From positions 310,001 to 374,000 of the forward strand of contig NZ_MTZV01000006.1 of the NCBI RefSeq assembly GCF_002362315.1: a DNA stretch of 64,000 bases. Reading direction: 5' to 3'. The notes under the pieces are model-generated. The model saw only the letters and a list, made by a program, of their open reading frames with translations, was not told the origin of the DNA and made no database searches. A program made the position numbers and the translations under genes. The DNA comes from Paraburkholderia acidicola. Its GTDB lineage: Bacteria > Pseudomonadota > Gammaproteobacteria > Burkholderiales > Burkholderiaceae. The stretch's first letter is position 1. Every line of letters begins with the position of its first letter. This document shows, one piece after another, positions 28,518 through 37,652 of the stretch.

Positions 28518-29583
28518 GTCCGCGGTCGTCACCCAGGCACCGTCACCTTCTCCGTGGCGGCGCACGTGGTGGCGCTTCAGACAGCAGCGGCTCGGTTACT
28601 GGAGCCTCATCATCTTCGGTGCGCTGTTTGTCATCAGCCTCTTTGGCGAGCTGCTGGCGAACGATCGTCCGCTCGTCGTGCGCTACGAGGGCCATTACTA
28701 CTTTCCGATCGTGAAGGACTATTCGGAGCTGGTGTTCGGCGGCGACTTCCCGGCGCGTGCGAACTACCTCGATCCGTATATCCGCTCACGGCTCGAATCG
28801 AAGGGTAACTTCGCGATCTATCCGCCGAACCACTACCACTACGACACCATCGATTACTTCGCCGCGCACCCGTTTCCGGCACCGCCGTCGGCGACTAACT
28901 GGCTCGGTACGGACCAGTTCGGGCGGGACGTACTGTCGCGCCTGCTGTACGGGTTCCGGCTGTCGGTGCTGATGGCGCTTGCGCTGACGGTATCGGGTGT
29001 CCTGCTCGGGGTGCTGACAGGGGCCGTGCAGGGCTTCTACGGAGGACGCACCGACCTGATCGGCCAGCGCCTGATCGAGATCTGGAGTTCGATGCCGGAT
29101 CTGTACCTGCTGATCATCTTCGCCTCGATCTTCGAGCCGACGCTGTGGCTGCTGTTTATCCTGCTGTCGATGTTCGGCTGGCTGGTCCTGTCCGACTACG
29201 TGCGCGCCGAATTCCTGCGCAACCGCTCCCTCGATTACGTGAAGGCCGCCCGTACCATGGGTCTCACGAACTGGCAGATCATGTGGCGCCACGTACTGCC
29301 CAACAGCCTGACGCCGGTCATCACGTTCCTGCCGTTCCGCATGAGTGCCGCAATCCTCTCGCTGACCAGTCTCGACTTCCTCGGTCTCGGCGTCCCACCG
29401 CCCACCCCAAGCCTCGGCGAGCTGCTGCAGGAGGGCAAGAACAACCTCGATGCGTGGTGGATCTCGATCTCGGCGTTCTCGGCGCTGGTGATTACGCTGC
29501 TGCTGCTGACCTTCATGGGCGATGCACTGCGTAACGCGCTCGACACGCGCATGCGCGGTTCGGCATTCGGCGGAGGCAAGTGA
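28471..29583 (+). CDS. YejE-like peptide ABC transporter permease
   Basis: A 370-residue second permease subunit. It has an N-terminal span (LGYWSLIIFGALFVISLFGE), a long periplasmic domain between spans 1 and 2 (about 60-135, with the HYHYDTIDYFAAHPF segment typical of YejE), the GTDQFGRDVLSRLLYG motif shared with DppC/OppC-type permeases, and an EAA loop (DYVKAARTMGLTNWQIMWRH). The start lies inside the yejB-like gene, consistent with translational coupling. The stop codon overlaps the ATPase start (TGATG). Confidence 0.9.
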   Translation: MSSSTPASSSTAWTTESAVVTQAPSPSPWRRTWWRFRQQRLGYWSLIIFGALFVISLFGELLANDRPLVVRYEGHYYFPIVKDYSELVFGGDFPARANYLDPYIRSRLESKGNFAIYPPNHYHYDTIDYFAAHPFPAPPSATNWLGTDQFGRDVLSRLLYGFRLSVLMALALTVSGVLLGVLTGAVQGFYGGRTDLIGQRLIEIWSSMPDLYLLIIFASIFEPTLWLLFILLSMFGWLVLSDYVRAEFLRNRSLDYVKAARTMGLTNWQIMWRHVLPNSLTPVITFLPFRMSAAILSLTSLDFLGLGVPPPTPSLGELLQEGKNNLDAWWISISAFSALVITLLLLTFMGDALRNALDTRMRGSAFGGGK

Positions 29584-31190
29584 TGGCCCAACCTCTACTG
29601 GAAATCGACCGCTTCTCGGTGCGCTTTGGCGACAAGGTTGCGGTGCAGGAACTAAGCCTGTCGATCGGGCGCGGCGAACGCGTCGCACTCGTCGGTGAAT
29701 CGGGCTCGGGCAAGAGTGTCACCGCACTGTCCATCCTGCGGCTTGTCGCGCAGGCGGAACTGAGCGGACGCATCCTGCTCGACGGTGATGACCTGCTGCA
29801 GAAGACCGAGCAGCAGATGCGTGGCATTCGCGGTGCCGATGTGGCGATGGTGTTTCAGGAGCCGATGACCGCGCTCAACCCGCTCTATACGATCGGCAAG
29901 CAGATTGCGGAGAGCCTGCGGTTGCACGAGGGCTTAAGACCCAATGCGGCCCGTCAGCGCGGTATCGAACTGCTCAAACGCACCGGCATTCCCGAGCCGG
30001 AACGGCGGATCGACAGCTTTCCGCACCAGTTGTCGGGCGGCCAGCGCCAGCGCGCGATGATCGCGATGGCGCTCGCGTGCCGGCCACGCCTGCTGCTCGC
30101 CGACGAGCCGACCACCGCGCTCGACGTGACCGTGCGCCAGCAGATCGTCGACCTGCTGATCGGCCTGCAGGAGCAGGAAGCGGCAGACCGCGGCATGGCC
30201 GTGCTGCTGATCACGCACGACCTGAACCTGGTAAAACGCTTCGCGCAGCGCGTGGCGGTGATGGAGAAGGGCGTGCTGGTGGAAACCAACACCACCGAAG
30301 AACTGTTCTCGAACCCGCAGCACCCGTACACGAAGCGGCTGCTCGACAGCGAGCCGCAGCGCGCAATCGATGCGATCGAACCGGATGCGCGCACACTGCT
30401 CGACGTGGAGGGACTCGCGATCGATTACCGGATTCCGGCCAAGGGCTGGCGTTCGATGTTCGGCCGCGCGACGTTCCGCGCTGTACACGAACTCGATCTG
30501 AACCTCAAACGTGGAGAAACGCTGGGTATCGTTGGCGAGTCGGGCTCCGGGAAATCGACGCTGGCGGCGACCGTGCTGGGGCTGCAGCGACCTGCGACCG
30601 GTGAGATCAGGATCGACGGCATACCGTTGCCGAAGTCAGGACAGAGCCGCGAGCGTCGCGAACTCTGCGCACGCATGCAGGTGGTGTTTCAGGACCCGTT
30701 CGGCTCGCTCTCGCCGCGCATGACCGTCGAACAGATCATCGGCGAAGGGCTCGCGGTACACCATGCGCATATCGATCCCAAGGACCGGCGCGGACGGGTT
30801 GCAGCGCTACTCGAGGAAGTCGGCATGCCGGCCGAATCGATGGTGCGCTATCCGCATGAATTCTCGGGTGGCCAGCGGCAGCGGATCGCAATTGCACGCG
30901 CACTCGCGGTCGAACCGGAACTGCTCGTGCTCGACGAGCCGACCAGCGCGCTCGACGTGTCGATCCAGAAGCAGGTGCTGAACCTGCTGACGAAACTGCA
31001 GAAGAAATACCAGCTGAGCTATCTGTTCATCACGCACGATCTGGCGGTGATGCGCGCGATGGCGCATCGGGTGATCGTGATGAAGTCAGGGCGCATTGTG
31101 GAATCCGGTGATACGCTCGATGTGCTGCGCACGCCGTCGCATCCTTATACCCAGTCGTTGCTGGCGTCGTCGATTGGCAATCTGTCGTGA
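29583..31190 (+). CDS. YejF-like double ATPase of the peptide ABC importer
   Basis: A 535-residue protein with two complete ABC ATPase domains. Each half has Walker A GESGSGKS, a signature (LSGGQRQR in the first, FSGGQRQR in the second), and a Walker B followed by DEPT. A fused OppD-OppF arrangement defines YejF. GGAGG at 29572-29576 and the TGATG overlap fix the ATG at 29583. It energises the two permeases encoded immediately upstream and completes the importer. Confidence 0.92.
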   Translation: MAQPLLEIDRFSVRFGDKVAVQELSLSIGRGERVALVGESGSGKSVTALSILRLVAQAELSGRILLDGDDLLQKTEQQMRGIRGADVAMVFQEPMTALNPLYTIGKQIAESLRLHEGLRPNAARQRGIELLKRTGIPEPERRIDSFPHQLSGGQRQRAMIAMALACRPRLLLADEPTTALDVTVRQQIVDLLIGLQEQEAADRGMAVLLITHDLNLVKRFAQRVAVMEKGVLVETNTTEELFSNPQHPYTKRLLDSEPQRAIDAIEPDARTLLDVEGLAIDYRIPAKGWRSMFGRATFRAVHELDLNLKRGETLGIVGESGSGKSTLAATVLGLQRPATGEIRIDGIPLPKSGQSRERRELCARMQVVFQDPFGSLSPRMTVEQIIGEGLAVHHAHIDPKDRRGRVAALLEEVGMPAESMVRYPHEFSGGQRQRIAIARALAVEPELLVLDEPTSALDVSIQKQVLNLLTKLQKKYQLSYLFITHDLAVMRAMAHRVIVMKSGRIVESGDTLDVLRTPSHPYTQSLLASSIGNLS

Positions 31191-31327
31191 AGCGTGATGA
31201 GGTTGCTGCTTGACGATCTGAGTCTGGTGATGGAGTGCTCGCCGCCGATCACGATCAAGGTGAGCACTTCCAGGAGGGCGCTGCGTTTCATGATCGAAGC
31301 GCAGCCCCCAGCGTCAATGCATCATCG

Positions 31328-31720
31328 TCATTCAAGCCCACGCAGCACCTGCGCGACCCGACCATGCTCATGCAGCACCGCCGGGCTCGCCTGCAGCAAC
31401 GGCAGATAGCGCTCAAGAAACGCGTTATTCGGTGTATCCGCCGAAAAGAGCGCACCCACCGACTGCGCGGCGGCAATACGATCCTCCGCAGTCGCCTTAT
31501 CGTCGTCGAGCACTTCATCGACATTCGCAATCGTCGTCGACAGCGCCGACAACCAGCGAAACCCCGACCCATTGATCAGCACCTGCAGGAACGCAGCCGG
31601 CGTAGCGGGACCGAACTCCTGCTCATACGCTGCGCGCTCGTGATCGAGAATCGACTTGTGCAGCGCGAGCAGCGGCTTGCGCACGTCCGACAGAAACTGG
31701 ATGGCTTGTGCTTCGTTCAT
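31328..31720 (-). CDS. conserved hypothetical protein
   Basis: A 130-residue, mostly alpha-helical soluble protein (MNEAQAIQFLSDVRKPLLAL at the start) without signal peptide, membrane span or motif I recognise. Composition and codon use are those of a real gene. It is convergent with the Yej operon and divergent from the iorAB-like operon. Nothing in the sequence points to a function. Confidence 0.7.
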   Translation of the reverse strand: MNEAQAIQFLSDVRKPLLALHKSILDHERAAYEQEFGPATPAAFLQVLINGSGFRWLSALSTTIANVDEVLDDDKATAEDRIAAAQSVGALFSADTPNNAFLERYLPLLQASPAVLHEHGRVAQVLRGLE

Positions 31721-32065
31721 GGTTCGGCTCCGTGCGGATAGATCGAAATGGTTTAGCGGCGAATCGTGGGCTCGCTCTATATATGGTTCCAGTCGCCGCC
31801 ACTACAACTGCAATATCCATCGACGCCGCTTTTCCCGCAGCGCTACAATCATCGCACCTCTTCTGCACGGGCAGTCTACCGGGCAGTGCGCTCTTCAACG
31901 GCGGGATCGCTTCACTGTATCAGGGTCTATTGGCGTCTCTTGCAGAATAGATTGAGCGAGTCGCCGCATTTTAGTGTCGTGCCGGCATACAAACCGGCCA
32001 GCAAGACAGTCGACCCACCCTCGACTCACGATCAATAAACAACAACCCCACAACCGGAGCAGCCC
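31721..32065. other. intergenic region before the iorA-like gene
   Basis: 345 bases between divergent genes. It should contain the promoter of the molybdenum-hydroxylase operon. I see no confident promoter, hairpin or gene. Confidence 0.4.
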
Positions 32066-32521
32066 ATGACAACGCTCACCATCAACGGTCAGACCCACAC
32101 CGTCGACGCGCCTCCCGACATGCCTCTGCTATGGGTGCTGCGCGATCTGATCGGTCTGACCGGCACCAAGTTCGGCTGCGGTATTGCGCAGTGCGGCGCC
32201 TGTACGGTCCATCTCGACGGCGTGGCGGTCCGGTCGTGCGTGCTGCCCGCAGCAGCCGTCGGCGACCGCAAGATCACGACGATCGAAGCGGTTGGCGACA
32301 CGCCCGCCGGCAAGAAAGTCCAGCAGGCATGGCGGCAGCTCGACGTGGTGCAGTGCGGCTACTGTCAGTCCGGGCAGGTCATGTCGGCGGCGTCGCTGCT
32401 CGCACAGAACGCCAGTCCTTCCGATGCGGACATCGATGCGGCAATGGCAGGCAACATCTGCCGCTGCGGCACCTACAACCGCATCCGCGCAGCGATCAAG
32501 CACGCTGCGAAGGAGGCGTGA
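32066..32521 (+). CDS. 2Fe-2S subunit of a molybdenum hydroxylase (IorA-like)
   Basis: A 151-residue ferredoxin-like subunit of the xanthine-oxidase family. The N-terminal plant-type 2Fe-2S site is [16 protein letters not shown] plus a later Cys (RSCVLP). The C-terminal four-helix 2Fe-2S site is QCGYCQSGQ with NICRCGTY. It passes electrons from the molybdopterin subunit encoded one base downstream to an acceptor, probably the cytochrome c of this operon. It has no signal peptide and would be exported together with the Tat-bearing large subunit. Confidence 0.93.
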   Translation: MTTLTINGQTHTVDAPPDMPLLWVLRDLIGLTGTKFGCGIAQCGACTVHLDGVAVRSCVLPAAAVGDRKITTIEAVGDTPAGKKVQQAWRQLDVVQCGYCQSGQVMSAASLLAQNASPSDADIDAAMAGNICRCGTYNRIRAAIKHAAKEA

Positions 32522-32522
32522 C

Positions 32523-34772
32523 ATGTCCCAAGGACTGCTCGATGCGCAAAACGGCGCATCACGCGCGACCGACGGGTCGCGCATCACACGTCGCACGTTC
32601 CTCAAATTCGGTGTGACGGTTGGCGTAGCGACCGGCGGTGGCCTGTTGCTCGGTTTCAGCCTGCCGGCGGCTAGCCAGGGCGGTACCGCCGCACTTCGCA
32701 AAACGGTGATCGGTGGCGATGGAAATGAAACCGCGCAGAACGGTGTGTTCGCGCCGAACGCGTTCATCCAGATCGATACCGCGGGCAAGGTCACGCTCGT
32801 GATCCCGAAGGTCGAGATGGGTCAAGGCGTGTACACGTCGATTCCGATGCTGATCGCGGAAGAACTCGAAGTGCCGCTCGACAGCGTCACGATCGATCAC
32901 GCGCCGCCCGACGAAAAGCTCTTCATGGATCCGCTGCTCGGCGGACAGCTGACCGGCGGCTCGACGTCGATCCGCTATGCATGGGAACCGATGCGCCGTG
33001 CCGGTGCGACTGCCCGTGTGCTGCTGATCGGCGCTGCTGCGCAGCAATGGCAGGTCGATCCGGCGTCGTGTCACGCGGAGAGCGGTCAGGTGATCCATGC
33101 GGCGAGCAAGCGCAGTGCTGGCTACGGTCAGCTCGTCGGCGCGGCTGCGAAACTGCCGGTACCGAAGGACGTCCCGCTCAAGAAACCCGCCGATTTCAAG
33201 CTGATCGGCACGCCGGCCAAACGGCTCGATTCGCCGGAGAAGGTCGACGGCACCGCGGTGTTCGGGCTCGACGTGCGGCTGCCGGACATGGTCTATGCCG
33301 CGATCGCGAATTGCCCGGTGTTTGGCGGCACGCTCGAAAGCGTCGACGATACGAACGCGAAGAAGATCCCCGGTGTGCGCCAGGTGGTGAAGATCGACAA
33401 CGCGGTAGCGGTGATCGGCGACCATACGTGGGCCGCCAAACGTGGCGTGATGGCGCTCGACATCAAGTGGAACGAAGGCGAGGGCGCGAACCTGTCGATG
33501 AAGCAGATCGTTGCCGATCTCGCCCAGGCGTCGCAGCGCAACGGCGCGGTCGCACGCAAGGAAGGCGATGTCGGCAACGCGTTCTCGAATGCGAAGACGC
33601 GCATCGACGCGGTCTACCAGCAACCGTTCCTTGCGCACGCAACGATGGAGCCGATCAACTGCACGGTGCACGTGCGGTCCGACGGCTGCGATATCTGGGT
33701 CGGCACACAGGTACCGACGCGCGCAGTCGATGCCGGCGTGAAGGTGACCGGGCTGCCAGCGGAGAAAATCGTCGTGCACAACTATCTGCTCGGCGGCGGT
33801 TTCGGGCGGCGGCTCGAAACCGATGCGATCACGCAGGCGCTGAAGGTCGGCAAGCAGCTCGGTGTGCCGGTCAAGGTGGTGTGGACGCGCGAGGAAGACA
33901 TCCAGCACGACATGTATCGCCCGTACTACTACGATGCGATTTCGGCGGGGCTCGATGCGAATGGCAAGCCGGTCGCGTGGCAGCACCGGATCGTCGGCTC
34001 GTCGATCATGGCGCGCTTCGCGCCGCCTGCGTTCAAGAACGGTCTCGATCCGGACGCGGTCGAGGTCGCCGCCGATCTTCCCTACGATCTGCCCAACCAG
34101 CTCGTCGACTACGTGCGCCAGGAGCCGCACGCGGTGCCAACCGCGTTCTGGCGCGGTGTGGGGCCGACGCGCGGCACGTTTGTCGTCGAGAGTTTTATCG
34201 ATGAACTGGCGGCGCAGGCCAAGGTCGATCCGGTCAAGTACCGGCGCGATCTGCTCGGCAAATCGCCGCGCGCGCTTAACGTGCTCGATGTCGCCACCAA
34301 CGCGGCCAACTGGGGCAAGACGACCGTGCCGAAGGGGCAGGGACGTGGCGTGTCGGTGATGCATGCGTTCGGCAGCTTCTTCTCGATGGTCGCGGACGTG
34401 ACTGTCGATCAGGGCGAGGTGACGGTGAACCGCATCGTGTGCGCAGTCGATTGCGGCATGGTTGTCAATCCGAACACGATCGAGGCGCAGGTGCAGGGCG
34501 GCATCATCTTCGGGATCACGGCGGCGCTCTACAGCGAGATCACGATCGAAGAAGGCCGTGTCCAGCAGAACAACTTCACCGACTACCGCATGTTGCGTAT
34601 CGATCAGGCGCCGGAGATCGAAGTGCATATCGTGAAGAGCGCGGAAGCGCCCGGAGGCATCGGCGAGCCCGGCACGTCCGCGCTCGCGCCGGCGGTTGCA
34701 AACGCAATCTACGCGGCGACGGGCAAGCGGCTGCGGCAATTGCCGGTTGGCACGCAGCTCAAGACCGCATAA
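32523..34772 (+). CDS. molybdopterin-binding large subunit, periplasmic (IorB-like)
   Basis: A 749-residue aldehyde-oxidase/xanthine-dehydrogenase-type subunit. A Tat signal (ITRRTFLKFGVTVGVATGGG, with the twin Arg) is near residue 23. Two molybdopterin-binding regions follow, including GGGFGRRLE and the active-site GGIGEPGTSALAP, whose Glu is the conserved general base. The single-chain MoCD form plus small Fe/S partner is the isoquinoline-1-oxidoreductase-like layout. Most such enzymes oxidise aldehydes or N-heterocycles. The substrate is not readable. ATG at 32523 follows the iorA-like stop after one base. Confidence 0.92.
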   Translation: MSQGLLDAQNGASRATDGSRITRRTFLKFGVTVGVATGGGLLLGFSLPAASQGGTAALRKTVIGGDGNETAQNGVFAPNAFIQIDTAGKVTLVIPKVEMGQGVYTSIPMLIAEELEVPLDSVTIDHAPPDEKLFMDPLLGGQLTGGSTSIRYAWEPMRRAGATARVLLIGAAAQQWQVDPASCHAESGQVIHAASKRSAGYGQLVGAAAKLPVPKDVPLKKPADFKLIGTPAKRLDSPEKVDGTAVFGLDVRLPDMVYAAIANCPVFGGTLESVDDTNAKKIPGVRQVVKIDNAVAVIGDHTWAAKRGVMALDIKWNEGEGANLSMKQIVADLAQASQRNGAVARKEGDVGNAFSNAKTRIDAVYQQPFLAHATMEPINCTVHVRSDGCDIWVGTQVPTRAVDAGVKVTGLPAEKIVVHNYLLGGGFGRRLETDAITQALKVGKQLGVPVKVVWTREEDIQHDMYRPYYYDAISAGLDANGKPVAWQHRIVGSSIMARFAPPAFKNGLDPDAVEVAADLPYDLPNQLVDYVRQEPHAVPTAFWRGVGPTRGTFVVESFIDELAAQAKVDPVKYRRDLLGKSPRALNVLDVATNAANWGKTTVPKGQGRGVSVMHAFGSFFSMVADVTVDQGEVTVNRIVCAVDCGMVVNPNTIEAQVQGGIIFGITAALYSEITIEEGRVQQNNFTDYRMLRIDQAPEIEVHIVKSAEAPGGIGEPGTSALAPAVANAIYAATGKRLRQLPVGTQLKTA

Positions 34773-34784
34773 CGGGAGACAGAC

Positions 34785-36095
34785 ATGAATCGCACACTCA
34801 AGCTTGTGAGCGCGGCTGTCTTCGCTACGTATGCGGTGCTGCCGTCGCTGGTCCAGGCTCAAGGATCAACACCGGCCGCGACAGCCACTGCCGACGATAC
34901 GTTAGTGCAGCGTGGCGCCTATCTCGCGAAGGTCGGCGACTGCATCGCCTGCCATTCGGCGCCGCGCGGCAAGCCATTCGCCGGCGGCCTGCCGATGACG
35001 ACGCCGATGGGCGCGATCTACACGACCAACATCACGCCCGACCCGGAGACCGGTATCGGCAACTACACGGAGGAAGATTTCTCGCGCGCGCTGCGCGAGG
35101 GCGTCGCGAAGGACGGCCACAACCTGTACCCGGCGATGCCTTATCCGTCGTACGCCAAGGTCAACGACGACGATACGCGCGCGCTCTATGCGTACTTCAT
35201 GCACGGCGTCGCACCGGTGAAGCAGGCGAACCGCGAATCGGATATCAAGTGGCCGCTCAACATGCGCTGGCCGCTCATGTTCTGGAACATGGTGTTCCTC
35301 GACAAGGGCGTCTACCAGGACAAGACCGGCAAGGACGTTGCATGGAACCGCGGGGCCTACCTGATTCAGGGGCTCGGCCATTGCGGTTCGTGCCATACGC
35401 CGCGCGGTGTTGCATTCCAGGAGAAGGCGCTCGACGAAACCGGCAGCGCGTATCTGAGCGGTGGCGTACTCGACGGCTGGTTCGCGGCGAACCTGACCGG
35501 CGAGCATAACGTCGGACTCGGCCGATGGTCGGAACAGGACGTCGCGCAGTTCCTGAAGACGGGCGCGAACCAGCACGCGTCGGCGTTCGGTTCGATGACG
35601 AGCGTGATCAACAACAGCACGCAGGCGATGACCGATCCCGACGTCACCGCGATGGCGCGCTATCTGAAGTCATTGCCGCCGGTGGGCGGCAACGGTGCCG
35701 CGCCGTATACGTATGACGCACAGGCGACGAAGGCGTCGCTCGCGCGACCCGCGAACGATGCCGGCGCACGCGTGTACACCGCGTACTGCATGCATTGCCA
35801 CGGCGTGGACGGGCGCGCCTTCGCACCGCTGCTCGCGCCGCTGGCGGGCAATCCGAACGTGCTGGAGGCGGATGCGTCGTCGCTCGTCAACGTCACGCTG
35901 AACGGCACCGGCGATCTGGTGATTCAGGGGATTCCGGCGGCGTATCCGATGCCGAAGTTTGCACCGGTGCTCAGCGATCAGCAGATCGCGGATGTGCTGA
36001 CTTTTGTGCGCGCGGGGTGGAACAATCATGCGCCGGGTGTCACGGCTGCAGAGGTGGCGAAGCTGCGTAAGTCGACGCAGGCTGCTGCGCGATAG
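34785..36095 (+). CDS. triheme cytochrome c
   Basis: A 436-residue periplasmic cytochrome. The signal peptide ends near LVQAQ, and three CXXCH haem sites follow: CIACH, CGSCH and CMHCH, spread as three cytochrome c domains. The order and spacing match the membrane-associated cytochrome subunits of alcohol/aldehyde/gluconate dehydrogenases. GGGAG precedes the ATG by seven bases. Third gene of the operon, it should take electrons from the Fe/S subunit and pass them to the respiratory chain. Confidence 0.93.
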   Translation: MNRTLKLVSAAVFATYAVLPSLVQAQGSTPAATATADDTLVQRGAYLAKVGDCIACHSAPRGKPFAGGLPMTTPMGAIYTTNITPDPETGIGNYTEEDFSRALREGVAKDGHNLYPAMPYPSYAKVNDDDTRALYAYFMHGVAPVKQANRESDIKWPLNMRWPLMFWNMVFLDKGVYQDKTGKDVAWNRGAYLIQGLGHCGSCHTPRGVAFQEKALDETGSAYLSGGVLDGWFAANLTGEHNVGLGRWSEQDVAQFLKTGANQHASAFGSMTSVINNSTQAMTDPDVTAMARYLKSLPPVGGNGAAPYTYDAQATKASLARPANDAGARVYTAYCMHCHGVDGRAFAPLLAPLAGNPNVLEADASSLVNVTLNGTGDLVIQGIPAAYPMPKFAPVLSDQQIADVLTFVRAGWNNHAPGVTAAEVAKLRKSTQAAAR

Positions 36096-36106
36096 GGGCT
36101 TGTGCG

Positions 36107-36140
36107 ACCGGCCGCCGGTTTGCGTGGCGGCCGGTTGTTC
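36107..36140 (+). terminator. terminator of the molybdenum-hydroxylase operon
   Basis: ACCGGCCGCC (36107-36116) pairs perfectly with GGCGGCCGGT (36126-36135), followed by TGTTCGTT. It ends the iorAB-cytochrome operon 12 bases after its stop. Confidence 0.75.
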
Positions 36141-36398
36141 GTTGCCGGTTCCGTTGCAATCGTGTCCGATGATTGCCGGTGTGATGACGCGCTTTAAGGG
36201 CTTTGACTGCGCTGCCATCACGTGCGTTGACGTCGGGTTCCGGCGTCGCATCCGCAATGGTCGGTTCTGGTCGCGACATAGCCCTCGATAACACCTCTGC
36301 TTCGGATCTGCCGGTATTTCTTCGCATTGTTGCCGAGGGTGAGGACTCGACGTTCGTATGATCGACGGTGGATTGCTGTGCTGACACCGAGGAGCGTC
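36141..36398. other. intergenic region before the proline-rich protein gene
   Basis: About 260 bases. No gene or strong structure seen. It should hold the promoter of the next gene. Confidence 0.35.
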
Positions 36399-37580
36399 AT
36401 GAATCATCCCGCAAGAGTAACCGGCGACGCCCATCGCTATTGGGGAGATCCTCTTAAAGAGACCGGTTCTGTGTCTGTGTCCGGGCGCGCATCGCCGCAA
36501 TCACCCATTCACGCAGGGCGGTTTGATTTGCCGCAGGCACCGAAGGCGCTGCTATTGACACGGACAGGGTCGCCGGGCGCGCCGCCGCTACCACCGAAGG
36601 AGTTGCCGGACCCGGATACTTCGGGCGGTGTGCCGCCGCAACCGCAGAGGGCAACATCGCCGGCTCAGCCACCTCCGCCGTACGAACCCGAGGCGAGGGA
36701 TGCACCGCTGATTCCGCCGAGCGGATCGTCGTATCGGCCGCCGGTGCCACCGAAGCCGTGGTTGAGCCCGAAGGCTGCGGACAACGAACAGGCGCAGCGG
36801 CCGGGGGTAGCGTTGCTGGCCCAACCCTCTCCGCCGTACGAACTTGACGCAGGGTATGTACCGCTGAGTCTGCTGAGCGGGTCGTCATACCGGCCGCCGG
36901 TGCCACCGAAGCCGTGGTTGAAGCCGAAGACTCCGGATTGTGTGCAGCCACAACCGCAGAGATCAGCATCGTCGGCTCAGTCACTTCCTCCAACGTATGA
37001 ACTTGAGGCGGAGTATGTACCGCTGACTCCGCGGAGCGCGTGGTCGGACGGGCCGCCGGTGCCACCGATGCCGTGGTTGGATCCAACCGCTTCGGGCGGC
37101 GCACAATCGCGACTGCCCGGATCATCACCACCCGTTCAACAACCTGTGCGCTATGAACTCGAGGCGGTGCCCGCCTCGATGGGGCAGCAGTGGACACCGC
37201 CAATGCAGACGTCCGGCCCTGACGCGTATCGGCGTGACGGACCGTTCGGCGAAACGTCGTTGGGTATGCCGGTAGGCCACGAGGGCGCACGTCCGCCGTA
37301 TCGCGCTCAGACGATGCTCCCCGGACGGCGGGTATCCACCGTAGAGCAGTACCCGGTGGACATTGATTTTGAGCCGCAGGAACGGAAAAAGGAACTCGGC
37401 CCTGTGTTCTCGCCGGGGCTCGAGGCCTTCGGTGACCACTACCTTGGGAGTAGCCGGCCGCATCGATTGACAGCGCCCGGCAGGCTCCGAGGTGCGATGC
37501 GTTCTCTAAGGTCGGGCTTCAGGAAGCTCTTCTTTCCGTTCTCGCCGGGGAATCCAGATCGCCTGAAAAAGTACGAGTAA
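36399..37580 (+). CDS. proline-rich repeat protein with PPxY- and SH3-ligand-like motifs
   Basis: A 393-residue protein of unknown function, with no signal peptide or membrane span. GAGGAG lies four bases before the ATG, a strong site. Residues 62-260 hold about four units with a 52-53 residue period. Each has a proline segment (PPLPPKEL at 62, RPPVPPKPW at 113 and 165, GPPVPPMPW at 218) and a tyrosine segment (PPPYEPEA ending the PPxY at Y95, SPPYELDA Y147, PPTYELEA Y200, VRYELEA Y252). PPPY and PPTY are true PPxY motifs, and PPVPPK fits the PxxPxK class II SH3-ligand form. Residues 350-393 are strongly basic (RLRGAMRSLRSGFRKLFF). The motifs resemble those bound by eukaryotic WW and SH3 domains. 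A secreted effector is possible, but no secretion genes are nearby. Confidence 0.75.
   Translation: MNHPARVTGDAHRYWGDPLKETGSVSVSGRASPQSPIHAGRFDLPQAPKALLLTRTGSPGAPPLPPKELPDPDTSGGVPPQPQRATSPAQPPPPYEPEARDAPLIPPSGSSYRPPVPPKPWLSPKAADNEQAQRPGVALLAQPSPPYELDAGYVPLSLLSGSSYRPPVPPKPWLKPKTPDCVQPQPQRSASSAQSLPPTYELEAEYVPLTPRSAWSDGPPVPPMPWLDPTASGGAQSRLPGSSPPVQQPVRYELEAVPASMGQQWTPPMQTSGPDAYRRDGPFGETSLGMPVGHEGARPPYRAQTMLPGRRVSTVEQYPVDIDFEPQERKKELGPVFSPGLEAFGDHYLGSSRPHRLTAPGRLRGAMRSLRSGFRKLFFPFSPGNPDRLKKYE
36582..37178 (+). repeat. tandem coding repeat, about 156-159 bp period
   Basis: In-frame repeat inside the proline-rich protein. Tyr codons recur at residues 95, 147, 200 and 252, and the PPVPP/PPLPP blocks at 62, 114, 166 and 219. 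Units 1 and 2 are nearly identical over SGSSYRPPVPPKPWL, the first and last are degenerate. Confidence 0.8.
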
Positions 37581-37652
37581 CCGCTCTTCCACCTTGCTAG
37601 CCGCCGCGAAGGAGACCCGGTAGCGTCCAGGACGTGGTCGTTCTTCTGAACG

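Noticed and set aside
32559-34862. A 767-codon open frame on the minus strand opposite the molybdenum hydroxylase gene
   Set aside because: Antisense to a clear molybdopterin protein, with no ribosome site and no recognisable domain.
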